Source: an uncultured Lachnospiraceae bacterium
GTDB lineage: Bacteria; Bacillota; Clostridia; Lachnospirales; Lachnospiraceae
Assembly (NCBI GenBank): GCA_946554445.1
Contig: CAMNSD010000007.1
Coordinates: 62,001-126,000, forward strand
DNA length: 64,000 bases
Direction: 5' to 3'
Shown here: piece by piece, positions 44,740-54,292 of the stretch
How positions within the stretch are numbered: the first letter of the stretch is position 1
Layout: each line of letters begins with the position of its first letter
Position numbers and translations under genes: made by a program
Notes under the pieces: generated by a model
Told to the model about the DNA's origin: nothing
The model's input: only the letters and a program-made list of their open reading frames with translations
Databases searched by the model: none

Positions 44740-44806
44740 AATCTATTCTCCATAAAATGTCAAAACAATCACAGATTAGTATATCACGATTGATTTTTTT
44801 TTACAA

Positions 44807-46630
44807 CTAAGGGCTATCGGCCAACGGTTCCAGCACCATCGACACTAGAAGCGGCAGTCCAAACCAGAACATCAGCACATACCTGGGCAGATAAGTGGGC
44901 CCCAGAATCACTGTCAGCCACACGGCAAATATCATATAAAACGGCAAAAGCATCTGATATTTTCTCTTATATAAGAAATAGACAAAACAAAACGCATACA
45001 GCCAGAACATTCCGCCCATGGAAAACAACATAGACAGCACCGGCACTTTCTCTTTCCAGATTTCCAAAGATAATCTCCGGTATATCTCATCAAGCCAAGG
45101 CATCTTACTTTCCCTGGCGCCCGGTTCCTCCACCTCATAGCCAAAATATGAACTATCTTTATAGGTAAATGTAAATACGGAATTTCCCTGATAGACATTG
45201 ACTACTGCATCCGGATACCAAAAGCCGTAGGAAGTCATCCACCAGGCATTTAAATAAGACAGTGGTTTTCTTAAGCCAATCTTTATCCACAGCCATGCGT
45301 ATTTTGATTTATCCTTTTGAAAAGTAGTATTCTCGAAGCGCCACTTAACTGGATCAGAAAGCCTTGCATTATACATTCTGAGGGCTTCTTCCGGCAGAAT
45401 CTCATGCAGTGTCTTCGTATCCTCCTCATCAAACACCTCCGGCGTATACTTATATGTCCTGGCCAGCTGTTGGATTGGCACCGTCAAAATCTCCTGCTTC
45501 TCGCTATCGTCCGCATGCAGCACCGTTTTCAATCCTGCATTGACAAGCAGACACAGCGCCACCGCACACACTGCGCACAGGCACAGCTTCATACGCCGCT
45601 TCCTCATGTACAAAAGAAGAACCGGAATCATCAGGATAAAGGCATACAGTCCGTTATTGCGAAACAACATCATTCCTGCCGCGCTTACTATAAAAAGCAT
45701 CAGCCATTTTTTTGATGCAGCAAATTCTTCCGCATGCAGCCCGATCTGTAACAGACAGATCAACAGTAGAAGAAGTGCGGATGTAAACAGGGCGTCTTTT
45801 GCCGAACACAGGGCAAACATTACAATCACCGGAAAAAAGGCAAAATAAAGTACGCCGGCAAAGTAAACTGCCCGCGACACTTTTTTCCTGCGAAGATATG
45901 ACAATAGAAAAGCAAAACAACCCGCCACACAAAGCATCTGTATCACAACATAGCACGCGATTCCCATATTGTAGGAGCCAAGCGCCTTGTGTACCGCACA
46001 GATGATGCCGCCCAGCATAAGCACATGAACCAGCGGATGATGGGTGGAAAACATCCTGGTCGCCACCTGCACATATTCTTCCTGCGCATCGTACACAAAG
46101 AATCCCGGATACACTGCCAGAAAGACAGGCATCCAACACAATATAATGATGACAAACGAAATAAGATCCGTCCTCTTCTCCCGAAGCTGCAAGGGCCACA
46201 CAATCTTTTCTGCCAAAGGACGTTGCGCTCTTTTGGTAAGCCACTGGTCCAAAATATCCCACAATTTCCGGACAAGCACTGCAAAAAACACCGTCAACAC
46301 CGGCAGGGATATCCAAAGCTTTATATCCTTGAAATCCACATTCTCCATGCTGTCCAGCCGCACGCCAAAGAGCATCGCCATCGTAAACAACAGGGAAAAT
46401 ATCACGGCAATCCGCAGCCCCCTTCGATCCTGAAAATCCAATGTCCCCAGGGAGCGTTTTAATGTATAGAAAGCAAGCCCCCACAAAAGCACCGCAAAGA
46501 TACTGTTCGTAAAGGCCAAGTCGTTCTCTCCGCTGTTTAAAATCTGGGGAAAACACAGTGTTGCCGCCGTTGCCAAAATGAGCGCGGCGGCACTTATCCA
46601 TTTGCTGTTATTCATGATTCTCTCGTTCAT
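44807..46630 (-). CDS. DUF6020 multi-spanning membrane protein, GT-C-like, copy 2
   Basis: A 607-residue polytopic protein related to the one at 24,832-26,514. FLAVYPGFFVYDAQEEY is the first outer loop, STHHPLVHVLML follows, and TVPIQQLARTYKY lies in the outer loop before the last segments. The first acidic residue matches the GT-C pattern. The start at 46630 overlaps the end of the GtrB-like GT2 gene by 23 bases; an ATG at 46615 would overlap by 8. Being coupled to a polyprenyl-phosphate sugar synthase supports a role in outer-face glycosylation. Confidence 0.72.
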   Translation of the reverse strand: MNERIMNNSKWISAAALILATAATLCFPQILNSGENDLAFTNSIFAVLLWGLAFYTLKRSLGTLDFQDRRGLRIAVIFSLLFTMAMLFGVRLDSMENVDFKDIKLWISLPVLTVFFAVLVRKLWDILDQWLTKRAQRPLAEKIVWPLQLREKRTDLISFVIIILCWMPVFLAVYPGFFVYDAQEEYVQVATRMFSTHHPLVHVLMLGGIICAVHKALGSYNMGIACYVVIQMLCVAGCFAFLLSYLRRKKVSRAVYFAGVLYFAFFPVIVMFALCSAKDALFTSALLLLLICLLQIGLHAEEFAASKKWLMLFIVSAAGMMLFRNNGLYAFILMIPVLLLYMRKRRMKLCLCAVCAVALCLLVNAGLKTVLHADDSEKQEILTVPIQQLARTYKYTPEVFDEEDTKTLHEILPEEALRMYNARLSDPVKWRFENTTFQKDKSKYAWLWIKIGLRKPLSYLNAWWMTSYGFWYPDAVVNVYQGNSVFTFTYKDSSYFGYEVEEPGARESKMPWLDEIYRRLSLEIWKEKVPVLSMLFSMGGMFWLYAFCFVYFLYKRKYQMLLPFYMIFAVWLTVILGPTYLPRYVLMFWFGLPLLVSMVLEPLADSP

Positions 46631-47552
46631 CGATACTCTCTCTGATCACATACTGTGGAGAATTGTTCATGGAAATATAAATCCTTCCCAGATATTCTCC
46701 GATGATTCCCAGCATCAGCAGAATGATGCCGCAAAAAAACACCAGTGCCGCCATCAGGGCGCTGAAACCCATCGGTACCGCCGGCATTATCATTTTCTTA
46801 ATGATCGTATAAATTCCATACAGAAAACCACCGCAGGCGGAAACGACACCGATCACGGTGGCAATCCTCAGCGGTTTGACGCTGAACGCCGTAAAACCAT
46901 TGAACCATAACCCCAACAGCTTGCCCAATGTATAACCGGAAGTCCCGCTCATCCGCTCCCTGTGCGTCACATCCACATTGACAATATTCTTGGTCGCCCT
47001 GAGGACCAGTCCGATCACATAAGGGAAAGGGTTCTCATAGCGCAAAATCTCGTTCACCACAAACCGCCTCACGGCAAAGTAACTGGATATATAAAGTTCT
47101 TTCGGTTTCCCCAGCATCACCCGCGTCATCAGTTCGTTGACCTTACTGCCCAGATTGCGGAATCCTGAATGCTGCTTATGGGAATATCTGGCGTAAACCA
47201 CATCCGCCCCCGCCTCAATCTCTGCAAGCAGCTTACCCACCTCATCTGCTGGCGTCTGACCGTCGTCGTCCAGACACACTACAATCTCACCTCTTGCACG
47301 GGCAAAACCAGCCATCAGGGCCGAATGCTGTCCAAAGTTCCTGGCCAGGTTCACCCCACAGATATTCTTCTGCTGTCCACAGAGCTGCCGTATTGTTCCA
47401 AAAGTATCGTCCGGCGAAGCGTCATTAACCAAAATAATCTCATGGCGGTACTGTGTCTCAGATTCCATGGTCCTATTGATTTCTTCCACTACCTTGCCGA
47501 TCGTCTGTTCCGACCGGTAACAAGGTATCACAAAACTGACAAGTGTACTCAT
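46608..47552 (-). CDS. Family 2 polyprenyl-phosphate glycosyltransferase (GtrB/ArnC-like)
   Basis: A 314-residue enzyme. The GT-A domain has SFVIPCYRSEQ, VNDASPDDT, NLARNFGQHSALMAG and the DXD-type VCLDDDGQTP. Two C-terminal membrane helices follow (about residues 225-247 and 257-280), ending GEYLGRIYI. This layout is that of GtrB, ArnC and DPM1-like enzymes, which make undecaprenyl-phosphate-sugar. That donor would feed the GT-C proteins of the locus after flipping, perhaps by GtrA at 54,293. The ATG at 47552 with AGAGGA is preferred to a start at 47588. Confidence 0.88.
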   Translation of the reverse strand: MSTLVSFVIPCYRSEQTIGKVVEEINRTMESETQYRHEIILVNDASPDDTFGTIRQLCGQQKNICGVNLARNFGQHSALMAGFARARGEIVVCLDDDGQTPADEVGKLLAEIEAGADVVYARYSHKQHSGFRNLGSKVNELMTRVMLGKPKELYISSYFAVRRFVVNEILRYENPFPYVIGLVLRATKNIVNVDVTHRERMSGTSGYTLGKLLGLWFNGFTAFSVKPLRIATVIGVVSACGGFLYGIYTIIKKMIMPAVPMGFSALMAALVFFCGIILLMLGIIGEYLGRIYISMNNSPQYVIRESIDERENHE

Positions 47553-47584
47553 TGTATCCTCTTTAATCCTCCCCAACGCCGCGG

Positions 47585-48127
47585 TCACGGCCTCTCACTC
47601 TTTGCATTTGCGTCACTCCAAGACGCGCGGTCAATCTCCATAAAGAAAACCTGCCGCTTTCCCTGTTCCAATAGAACCGTATCCTGTTTATCGCGAATCA
47701 TCCGAAAACCTGCATTTTCATAACTTTTGCGGGCGCCTACATTTCCTTCAACAAAGCGCAGATACACCTTCTGCAGACACAACGTACCAAAGGCATATTC
47801 CAGGGCAAGTCTGGCTGTCTGGGAGCCATAACCGCAGCCTAAAGCATCCTCTTCCCCGATAAAGATACCATACTCCGCAGTCTGCGCTTTCTTGTCGATA
47901 TCCCGGAAATATACACTGCCAATCTCCCTGCCGTCCGCCAGACAGATGATAAACTGTACCACATGACCTGTCTCTACCTGCTCTGCAATCCATTTAAGAT
48001 GCCCTTCCTCAGTGAAAGGCTTCTGGTATATGAAATTGTGTCTTACAAAATCTTTATTGCGCCAGGCAACGATCTTATCGGTATCTTCCACCGTCATCAG
48101 CCGCAGATGTACTTGTTGTCCATTCAT
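47585..48127 (-). CDS. GNAT N-acetyltransferase (PseH/WecD-like role)
   Basis: A 180-residue GNAT protein. It opens VHLRLMTVEDTDKIVAWRN. REIGSVYFRDID forms the central strand pair, GCGYGSQTARLALEYAF is the acetyl-CoA pyrophosphate loop, and VYLRFVEGNVGARKSYENAGF is the C-terminal core. The RWRN-like start resembles amino-sugar acetyltransferases such as PseH. With WecE encoded one gene upstream, it could acetylate the 4-amine of dTDP-4-amino-4,6-dideoxygalactose. It may equally serve the PglE product, since no PglD-type acetyltransferase was found. Its ATG directly follows the TAA of the gene before it. Confidence 0.75.
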   Translation of the reverse strand: MNGQQVHLRLMTVEDTDKIVAWRNKDFVRHNFIYQKPFTEEGHLKWIAEQVETGHVVQFIICLADGREIGSVYFRDIDKKAQTAEYGIFIGEEDALGCGYGSQTARLALEYAFGTLCLQKVYLRFVEGNVGARKSYENAGFRMIRDKQDTVLLEQGKRQVFFMEIDRASWSDANAKSERP

Positions 48128-49912
48128 TTATTTTACCCTGTCTATCTGATAAACGCCATAGTTTTCATTCACTCTGTCGCTTTCCCGCACGCTGACAGCA
48201 ATCCCCTGCGCCGCATAATGCCCGATGATCCAGTCAAATCCCTGTTCCTGAACCTCAGTATCCGAAATGATCAGATAGACATTATCCCGCTCAAGAAGCG
48301 CCGTATCTGCTCCCTCCATATCATAACGTGCAAGTTTCTCCCTGTAAAGCGGACTCTTGGATATCCAGCCGCCTAGAATATCATAATTAGCGTAGGCGTT
48401 ATCCTCCGCTGTAAACATTTTCTGGGAAAAGGACACCGTTGAATAAACATCCTCAAAATAAAAATTGTCTTCCCGGTCTTTACAGTACTCATCTATGGCA
48501 TACCAGTCCCGATTAACCTGTGCACGCATCTCCTGATCAGCCGTAACCCGCTTTATGCTGACGCCAATACTGCCTGTCACCATCAGAGAAACGAGAATCA
48601 CCATTACCCGGAGTATACCCTTTCTATGCCAGACAGAAGGAAGATACTGCAGAAACATCGCCACAAGCAGAACAAATTCCACGAAATACAGCGAATGGGT
48701 GATCCGCTCCGGATCCCGCCCCCGCATCAAGATAAACATCCAGACAGCGCTGCGCATGGCGGCCAATAAAAAGAGCTGCCACAAAAATGCAAAACCTCGT
48801 ATTCTGCTTTTCTTATTATCCTTATCCATCCGCAGGGATAAAAATCCTGTCAAAAGTACAGCCACATAGCCCCATATCGTCAGAAAATTATAAGGCGCAT
48901 CGCCGCCGTGCAGCGTCCGGTAAATATATAATTGAAGCTTCTCTGTCAACAGGGCGCCCCAGTCCTTTGCTCCGCCCACAGACACTTTCGCATACTCAGC
49001 AATCCTATGAAGCATCTGACTGTCTATGCCATCATCCAATCCAAAATTATAATTGCGAAGCAGCGTCTGCTGCGCCTTGGATATCCCAAGCGCCAAAAGA
49101 TCGTCACTGTACGCATCCTGTGTCACTACTTCCGGATAAAAATCATAGACAGTGGTCCTGGCATCAAAATAATCGCGAAAATCCTTCCAACCGCTGCTCC
49201 CGTAAGCTATGAAATCCACACTTAGGGATAATATCATACCTGCCAGCATGATCCCCAGGACTGACGCATACTTTTTCCAATTCTCCCGTGCAAAGACATG
49301 TTCTTCCGCCGACCAGCGCATAATACCCGCCATGCCGATAAAGGGAAAAGTCAAAAGCAGCATTTCCGTGCGAAGCTGATAAGCCAGGACCACCAACGCC
49401 ATATCGGGAATATTCTTTCGGATAAACTGCCGCGTACTTAATCCCTGCGGCGTTGTCAGGAACAGAAACACTGCCGTTGCCGATAGAATGGCGCAGGTAA
49501 TCGTATATTGAACGTTCACCAGATGCGACAGACACACCGCCCAGAAAAACATCGACACCAGAAACAGCATTCCCAGTTTACCTAGTTTTTTCGATGCCAA
49601 ACTGCAAAGCCGCGTCCCGATCAGGTAAAAACACCCAAACTGACACAGGCACAAAAACAGACCGTACCAGGGAATCGTCCGGCACAGCCTGTAACCCAGA
49701 CTCATCAAGCCCCCTAAAACATAGAGCGTCTGCATATTATGTCCGTCCGGCACGCCGCTGTAAACACCTGCCATAATATCTTTCATCATCATGTCATCAT
49801 TTAAATCATAATAGATATCAAAGCAGATTCCCAGAAGAATCACGTTGCATACAACAACGATTCCCGCCAATATGCCGTTCTCATATTTCCTGTATAACCC
49901 CTGTAACGTCAT
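48128..49912 (-). CDS. Multi-spanning membrane protein, GT-C-like
   Basis: A 594-residue polytopic protein. The first outer loop reads IYYDLNDDMMMKDIMAG with a double Asp, the usual GT-C acid site. About eleven membrane segments follow, with a long outer loop near the middle (residues 230-300) and a polar C-terminal domain. It resembles bacterial glucosyltransferase-domain proteins of glycan loci, but I cannot name a family with certainty. It is placed between WecE and the GNAT gene. The AGGAG lies 13 bases before the ATG, a long spacing. Confidence 0.58.
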   Translation of the reverse strand: MTLQGLYRKYENGILAGIVVVCNVILLGICFDIYYDLNDDMMMKDIMAGVYSGVPDGHNMQTLYVLGGLMSLGYRLCRTIPWYGLFLCLCQFGCFYLIGTRLCSLASKKLGKLGMLFLVSMFFWAVCLSHLVNVQYTITCAILSATAVFLFLTTPQGLSTRQFIRKNIPDMALVVLAYQLRTEMLLLTFPFIGMAGIMRWSAEEHVFARENWKKYASVLGIMLAGMILSLSVDFIAYGSSGWKDFRDYFDARTTVYDFYPEVVTQDAYSDDLLALGISKAQQTLLRNYNFGLDDGIDSQMLHRIAEYAKVSVGGAKDWGALLTEKLQLYIYRTLHGGDAPYNFLTIWGYVAVLLTGFLSLRMDKDNKKSRIRGFAFLWQLFLLAAMRSAVWMFILMRGRDPERITHSLYFVEFVLLVAMFLQYLPSVWHRKGILRVMVILVSLMVTGSIGVSIKRVTADQEMRAQVNRDWYAIDEYCKDREDNFYFEDVYSTVSFSQKMFTAEDNAYANYDILGGWISKSPLYREKLARYDMEGADTALLERDNVYLIISDTEVQEQGFDWIIGHYAAQGIAVSVRESDRVNENYGVYQIDRVK

Positions 49913-49952
49913 AGGACGTATACGCTCCTGTTCTCATTCAGATATAAAATAC

Positions 49953-51080
49953 TCACCTGTAAAAAGCCTTCACCTGATCGGTGATATACTGCACCTGGTC
50001 CGCCGTCAACTTATAGAACATCGGCAGACGTAAAATCCGCTCGCTCTCCTTCGTTGTATAACGGTCCTCACCGTGGAATCTGCCATACTTCATCCCCGCT
50101 GGCGCAGAATGTAAAGGCACATAATGGAAAACGGAATGAACATCTCTTTCCTTGAGATAAGCAATCAACCGGCTGCGTTCCTCCATATCTTTCGTCTTAA
50201 TATAAAACATATGGGCATTATGGGTACAATAAGGCGGAACGTAAGGCAATTCAATCCTGCCAGCCTCGGCCAGCGGCGTAAGCTGCTCCCAGTATTCCTG
50301 CCAGCGGTCTAATCTGGCCTGTGTAATCTCTTCTGCCAGTTCCAGCTGGGCATATAAATAAGCAGCGTTCATATCGCTGGGCAGATAGGAAGAACCATAA
50401 TTCTGCCAGCGGTACTTGTCCACCTGCCCGCGGAAATATTGACTCCTGTCAGTACCCTTCTCCCGGAAGATCTCCGCATCGACAATATCTTTTTCATCCC
50501 CGATCAAGAGCGCGCCGCCCTCGCCCATACTGAAATTCTTGGTCTCATGAAAACTAAAACATCCAAACTCCCCAAAGGTGCCCAGCGACCTTCCTTTATA
50601 ATCCGCCATAATACCCTGCGCCGCATCCTCCACCACCTTCAGATGATGACGTGCCGCAATATCCATAATGGCATCCATCTCACAGCCCACGCCCGCATAG
50701 TGAACCGGCGCAATGGCCTTCGTCCGCTCTGTGATGGCATCTTCAATCAACGTCTCGTCTATATTCATGGTATCCGGCCGGATATCGACAAAGACAGCCG
50801 TGGCTCCCCGCAGCACAAAGGCATTGGCAGTGGACACAAAGGTGTAGGACGGCATGATGACCTCATCCCCCGGCTTAATATCCAGAAGCAGCGCCGCCAG
50901 TTCTGTCGCGTGGGTACAGGAAGTGGTCAGCAGGCATTTGGTCGTACCTGTCTGCGCTTCAATCCACTCACTGCACTTTCTGGTAAAAGGCCCGTCGCCG
51001 CAGATCTTTTCGTTTTCTACGGCCTGCCTGATATAATCAAACTCTTTCCCCGTATAGGGCGGTACATTAAAATTAATCAT
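49953..51080 (-). CDS. wecE: dTDP-4-amino-4,6-dideoxygalactose transaminase (WecE/RffA)
   Basis: A 375-residue aminotransferase with near-continuous resemblance to E. coli WecE: KICGDGPFTRKC, DIKPGDEVIMPSYTFVST, RPDTMNIDETLIEDAIT, PVHYAGVGCEMD, FSFHETKNFS with the PLP lysine Lys181, EKGTDRSQYFRGQVDKY, and FHGEDRYTTKESERILRLP. It converts dTDP-4-keto-6-deoxy-D-glucose to dTDP-4-amino-4,6-dideoxy-D-galactose (Fuc4N) with glutamate. The dTDP-glucose enzymes RmlA/RmlB are not in the window. AAGGAG precedes the ATG. A 158-base gap upstream holds a 7-bp hairpin (51181-51203) but no clear promoter. Confidence 0.93.
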   Translation of the reverse strand: MINFNVPPYTGKEFDYIRQAVENEKICGDGPFTRKCSEWIEAQTGTTKCLLTTSCTHATELAALLLDIKPGDEVIMPSYTFVSTANAFVLRGATAVFVDIRPDTMNIDETLIEDAITERTKAIAPVHYAGVGCEMDAIMDIAARHHLKVVEDAAQGIMADYKGRSLGTFGEFGCFSFHETKNFSMGEGGALLIGDEKDIVDAEIFREKGTDRSQYFRGQVDKYRWQNYGSSYLPSDMNAAYLYAQLELAEEITQARLDRWQEYWEQLTPLAEAGRIELPYVPPYCTHNAHMFYIKTKDMEERSRLIAYLKERDVHSVFHYVPLHSAPAGMKYGRFHGEDRYTTKESERILRLPMFYKLTADQVQYITDQVKAFYR

Positions 51081-51238
51081 AGTTTCTCCTTAATCATAGT
51101 CTCTCTATTTCCAGCGTTCGATATATAATATCCTCAAGAACAGGCATCTAACCCGGCCTATTCAGTCTATTTTATCATAATAACCTTATGCTCCGCAAGG
51201 TTACGGCGATTTAGGCTGTGTCTGGTAATCTATCTCCT

Positions 51239-53158
51239 TCATTCCTCCCCGCTCACATACACCACATACCTTGCATTACCGAAGTTCTCCACATACGCAT
51301 ACTCCTGCATAAACGCTCCCAGCTGCCTCAATTTGGCATCTTCGTCCATTTTCTCCCGGTCCACCCCGAACCAATTTATAGCGTCCGCATCCTCGTTCAG
51401 ATAGGCCGCGACCGGCGATGCCAAAATAATAACCGGCGCTTCCTGCCCCGCTTCCATACGCTGTTTTACCATCGTCATATCCCGCTCAAATTCCGCCATA
51501 CGGTAAGAATCTAAATCTGGCCAAAAGGTGGACAGGGCAGACGGCATGTCCAACAGATATCCCAATCCCGGCACTTCCCCGTACAGAATCACTTCTCTTC
51601 CGGACAATCCGGCGTCCTCCGCATATACTGCAAGTTCCTCCAACAGTTCTCCATTGTCCTGATTTGTATAAACCCCTGCCGCCTTAGCCGGTGTTGTAAT
51701 CAGAGTATCCCTCTTTTCTCCCCATATACCGTCCTGAAACACAAACTGCATATGAAAGCCTATGCCCTGCACCAAGACAAACGCCAGCAGAATAAGCAGC
51801 GGCGTCTTCCACACAAAACCACCAGATTTTTTAAAAAGACCATACGCCACCCATAACAGAAATGGCACCACAAGAAACAGGTTATTTACAATTGGATGCA
51901 ACGCATTGTTACTGCCAAGCGGCGTCAAAAATATCTCTAAAATTACCAGAACAGCAAATACCTTCTGTTCCTGACAGACATTCTTTTTGACCAGACAGTA
52001 CGCTGCCGCAAACAAAACCACCAGCAAAAGCAGGACCGCCGGATAATATATACTTCCATAATCATGCTCATAATACCGGAAGTGGAACATACCTCTCCCC
52101 CAGTAAAAACGAAGCAGGACCATAATAACAGCCGCATAACAAATCCAACCCAGGACACGGAGCGTTGCAATGCTGCAAAAAGACTTTGCACCCGCCGACA
52201 TTCTTCCAGTATCAGACTCGCTCTCGGAAACACTTTTTACCAATTTATGAAAGATTCCACTCATCAGCCAGCCGCCCAACATACAGATTCCTGCAAACAA
52301 CATCCAGAATAGTCCCCGGCCGTAATCGCCAAACATCCCGGTCAGCATAGACGCCGGTTTATAGTCCGCCGCTTTCTCCGTCATGGCAAACATAGTCTGC
52401 ACCATAGCCGGGTATGCCCACAGGCCATAACGGATACAGATTATCACAAGAGGGATTCCAAACCCAATCAGATAGCCGTCCACACACCATATTGTGGATT
52501 GTATCATCTGATGATACAGAGGCTTATAACGTTTCTCCTGAACTGCCCTTGCAGGCTCTGTTTTATTTCCTGTAATCCACTCACCATACCATACCGCCAG
52601 GATCAGCGCCGCCTGTACCACATTAGGCATACGCACCGCCACATTAATACCTAGGCAGATGCCCGCCGCCATAAAGTTCCATCTGCGGCAGTTCATCCTC
52701 TGTTCCAAAATCCCCCGGTACAATAATAAGATTCCCGCCGTCAGCAGCAAATACGTGAGATAATTATATAAGATCACAGAAGGACACCAGCACAATCCTA
52801 ATGCCATAAATTCGCCCAGTACTACAAGAGGCGCCGGCATCTTTTTACGTAGTACAAAATAAACCGCCAGCGCTGTCAACGACTGCATAAGAGATGTATA
52901 GAAATTCATTCCCAGGAGGGTATCCCCCAAGGGTAGGCACATCAACAGACTTCCCACTGCATTCGCCAGAAAAGTTGCCACAATCCATGTCCCATTCATC
53001 TGACTAAAATATTGAAAATTAGACAGACTATATGCCGTGTCTGACACATCAATTCCCTGATTGATCTTGAGCAGCGGATACAAAATCAGTACCAGTGGGA
53101 ACAGGATATTCTCTATGAATTTTTGGTATTTTTCGTAAGATTCTTTCGCCCACTTCAT
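51239..53158 (-). CDS. Multi-spanning membrane protein, PMT/GT-C-like, with large outer domain
   Basis: A 639-residue protein. The first outer loop INQGIDVSDTAYSL has two spaced Asp residues, as in PMT-like GT-C enzymes. About thirteen membrane segments follow, then a soluble C-terminal region of about 150 residues (VYTNQDNGELLEELAVYA, ILYGEVPGLGYLL) that looks like an outer domain. It would glycosylate on the outside using a polyprenyl-phosphate sugar. It is encoded after an acyltransferase 3 gene, 42 bases apart. The family is not certain. Confidence 0.6.
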   Translation of the reverse strand: MKWAKESYEKYQKFIENILFPLVLILYPLLKINQGIDVSDTAYSLSNFQYFSQMNGTWIVATFLANAVGSLLMCLPLGDTLLGMNFYTSLMQSLTALAVYFVLRKKMPAPLVVLGEFMALGLCWCPSVILYNYLTYLLLTAGILLLYRGILEQRMNCRRWNFMAAGICLGINVAVRMPNVVQAALILAVWYGEWITGNKTEPARAVQEKRYKPLYHQMIQSTIWCVDGYLIGFGIPLVIICIRYGLWAYPAMVQTMFAMTEKAADYKPASMLTGMFGDYGRGLFWMLFAGICMLGGWLMSGIFHKLVKSVSESESDTGRMSAGAKSFCSIATLRVLGWICYAAVIMVLLRFYWGRGMFHFRYYEHDYGSIYYPAVLLLLVVLFAAAYCLVKKNVCQEQKVFAVLVILEIFLTPLGSNNALHPIVNNLFLVVPFLLWVAYGLFKKSGGFVWKTPLLILLAFVLVQGIGFHMQFVFQDGIWGEKRDTLITTPAKAAGVYTNQDNGELLEELAVYAEDAGLSGREVILYGEVPGLGYLLDMPSALSTFWPDLDSYRMAEFERDMTMVKQRMEAGQEAPVIILASPVAAYLNEDADAINWFGVDREKMDEDAKLRQLGAFMQEYAYVENFGNARYVVYVSGEE

Positions 53159-53200
53159 AATGTTTTCCGCCCTTTGCGCTTTTTGCCTGCCCGCAAATAC

Positions 53201-54280
53201 TCAGGATACTTTCTTCCTGCCAGTTAACCTCTGAAACAGAAGCGCCGCTTTCTGGAACAGCCAGTCTCTCGCCATATCCACCGCACTCCCAACCGCATAT
53301 ACCATCAATACAACGCCAATCAGATGCAGCACGAAACGATAACTGCCGGCCACTCGTTCAATCCGCAGCCACTTCATCCACTCATAACGCACTAGGACAT
53401 GCTCATGCAGCAGATACACCCCAAACGTGTAAGGCGCCAGCGTACAGATTATCCCCGACATCTCTGACTCTCTGATTTTCATGTTTTTAAATAGATAAAA
53501 GAGGGAAACCGCCCCCGTCAGGCACAGCAGATGATTGTAAGTATAGGGCATATTTTCATAATAAGAAAAAGCGTCAACTTTGCCGGCAAGCCCATGGGAA
53601 CCCAAGGACACCCCCCAGATCAGCAAACAGGACAGAATGTACCCCGCCGCTGCGTGGGATTGTTTGTCCAGCCAGGAGAACCCATATCTTCTGATATAAC
53701 CTGCAACCACAAACAGACATAAGAACCATCCAAAACTGTATCCGTACTGGTCCGTCACAAGTTTCACCGGAAAGATCGTCTTTCCCACGGAAAAGAAAAA
53801 CAGCAGAAACGCTGTCACAACCTGCAGCTGCCGCTTCTCCATCTGCCGGATTCCCGCCGCCAGAAAAGGCGCAAAAAGATAAAGCAGCAGATAAGATGTG
53901 GCAAACCAGTAATGCTCCGTCTCTATGGGCAGCACACAGCCAATCCAGTCATAAATACCCATATCGCTTCCCGCCACCATGCCGGTGACAATCATGACAC
54001 AGGGAATCAAAAGTGCATAAAAAAGAACCTGGCAAAGCAGAGAGACAACTCGTCCCGGCTTCCACGCAGATTCCACCAGAAAATAACCGCTGATCAGAAT
54101 ATAACAATTCACCGCCACAATACAGAACGCTTCTATCAGCCACGCAGCATAATTGACACTACTGTCACTTTCTGCAAAAGGCACAGCAATCCCGCCCTTC
54201 ACCAGATAGTGGAGTGCGATGATCATAAACATCGCCACAATTCGCAGCAATTCAAAATTGGCCTGTCGCTTTCTGTTCAT
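53201..54280 (-). CDS. Acyltransferase family 3 membrane protein (OatA/WecH-like)
   Basis: A 359-residue protein with about ten membrane helices and the acyltransferase_3 pattern: NFELLRIVAMFMIIALHYLV with the catalytic-type His, VNCYILISGYFLVES, and HYWFATSYLLLYLFAP. The C-terminal FGVYLLHEHVLVR is typical. It transfers acetyl or another short acyl group from the cytoplasm to a sugar hydroxyl outside. There is no fused SGNH domain, unlike OatA. AGGAAAAGG lies before the ATG, 12 bases after the GtrA gene. Confidence 0.85.
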   Translation of the reverse strand: MNRKRQANFELLRIVAMFMIIALHYLVKGGIAVPFAESDSSVNYAAWLIEAFCIVAVNCYILISGYFLVESAWKPGRVVSLLCQVLFYALLIPCVMIVTGMVAGSDMGIYDWIGCVLPIETEHYWFATSYLLLYLFAPFLAAGIRQMEKRQLQVVTAFLLFFFSVGKTIFPVKLVTDQYGYSFGWFLCLFVVAGYIRRYGFSWLDKQSHAAAGYILSCLLIWGVSLGSHGLAGKVDAFSYYENMPYTYNHLLCLTGAVSLFYLFKNMKIRESEMSGIICTLAPYTFGVYLLHEHVLVRYEWMKWLRIERVAGSYRFVLHLIGVVLMVYAVGSAVDMARDWLFQKAALLFQRLTGRKKVS

Positions 54281-54292
54281 ATTTCCTTTTCC

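Noticed and set aside
44794-44802. Run of nine Ts between a DUF6020 gene and the O-antigen ligase gene as a terminator
   Set aside because: The genes are read on the minus strand, where this is a run of As, and no GC-rich stem precedes it.
45654-46601. 315-codon minus-strand frame inside the second DUF6020 gene
   Set aside because: Out-of-frame reading of the same gene. The composition is Cys/Gly/Arg-rich with no membrane pattern, whereas the chosen frame matches a DUF6020 homologue in the window.
51181-51203. Hairpin TAACCTT...AAGGTTA before wecE as a terminator
   Set aside because: No T-run follows on either strand and the stem is only seven base pairs. The operon continues on both sides.
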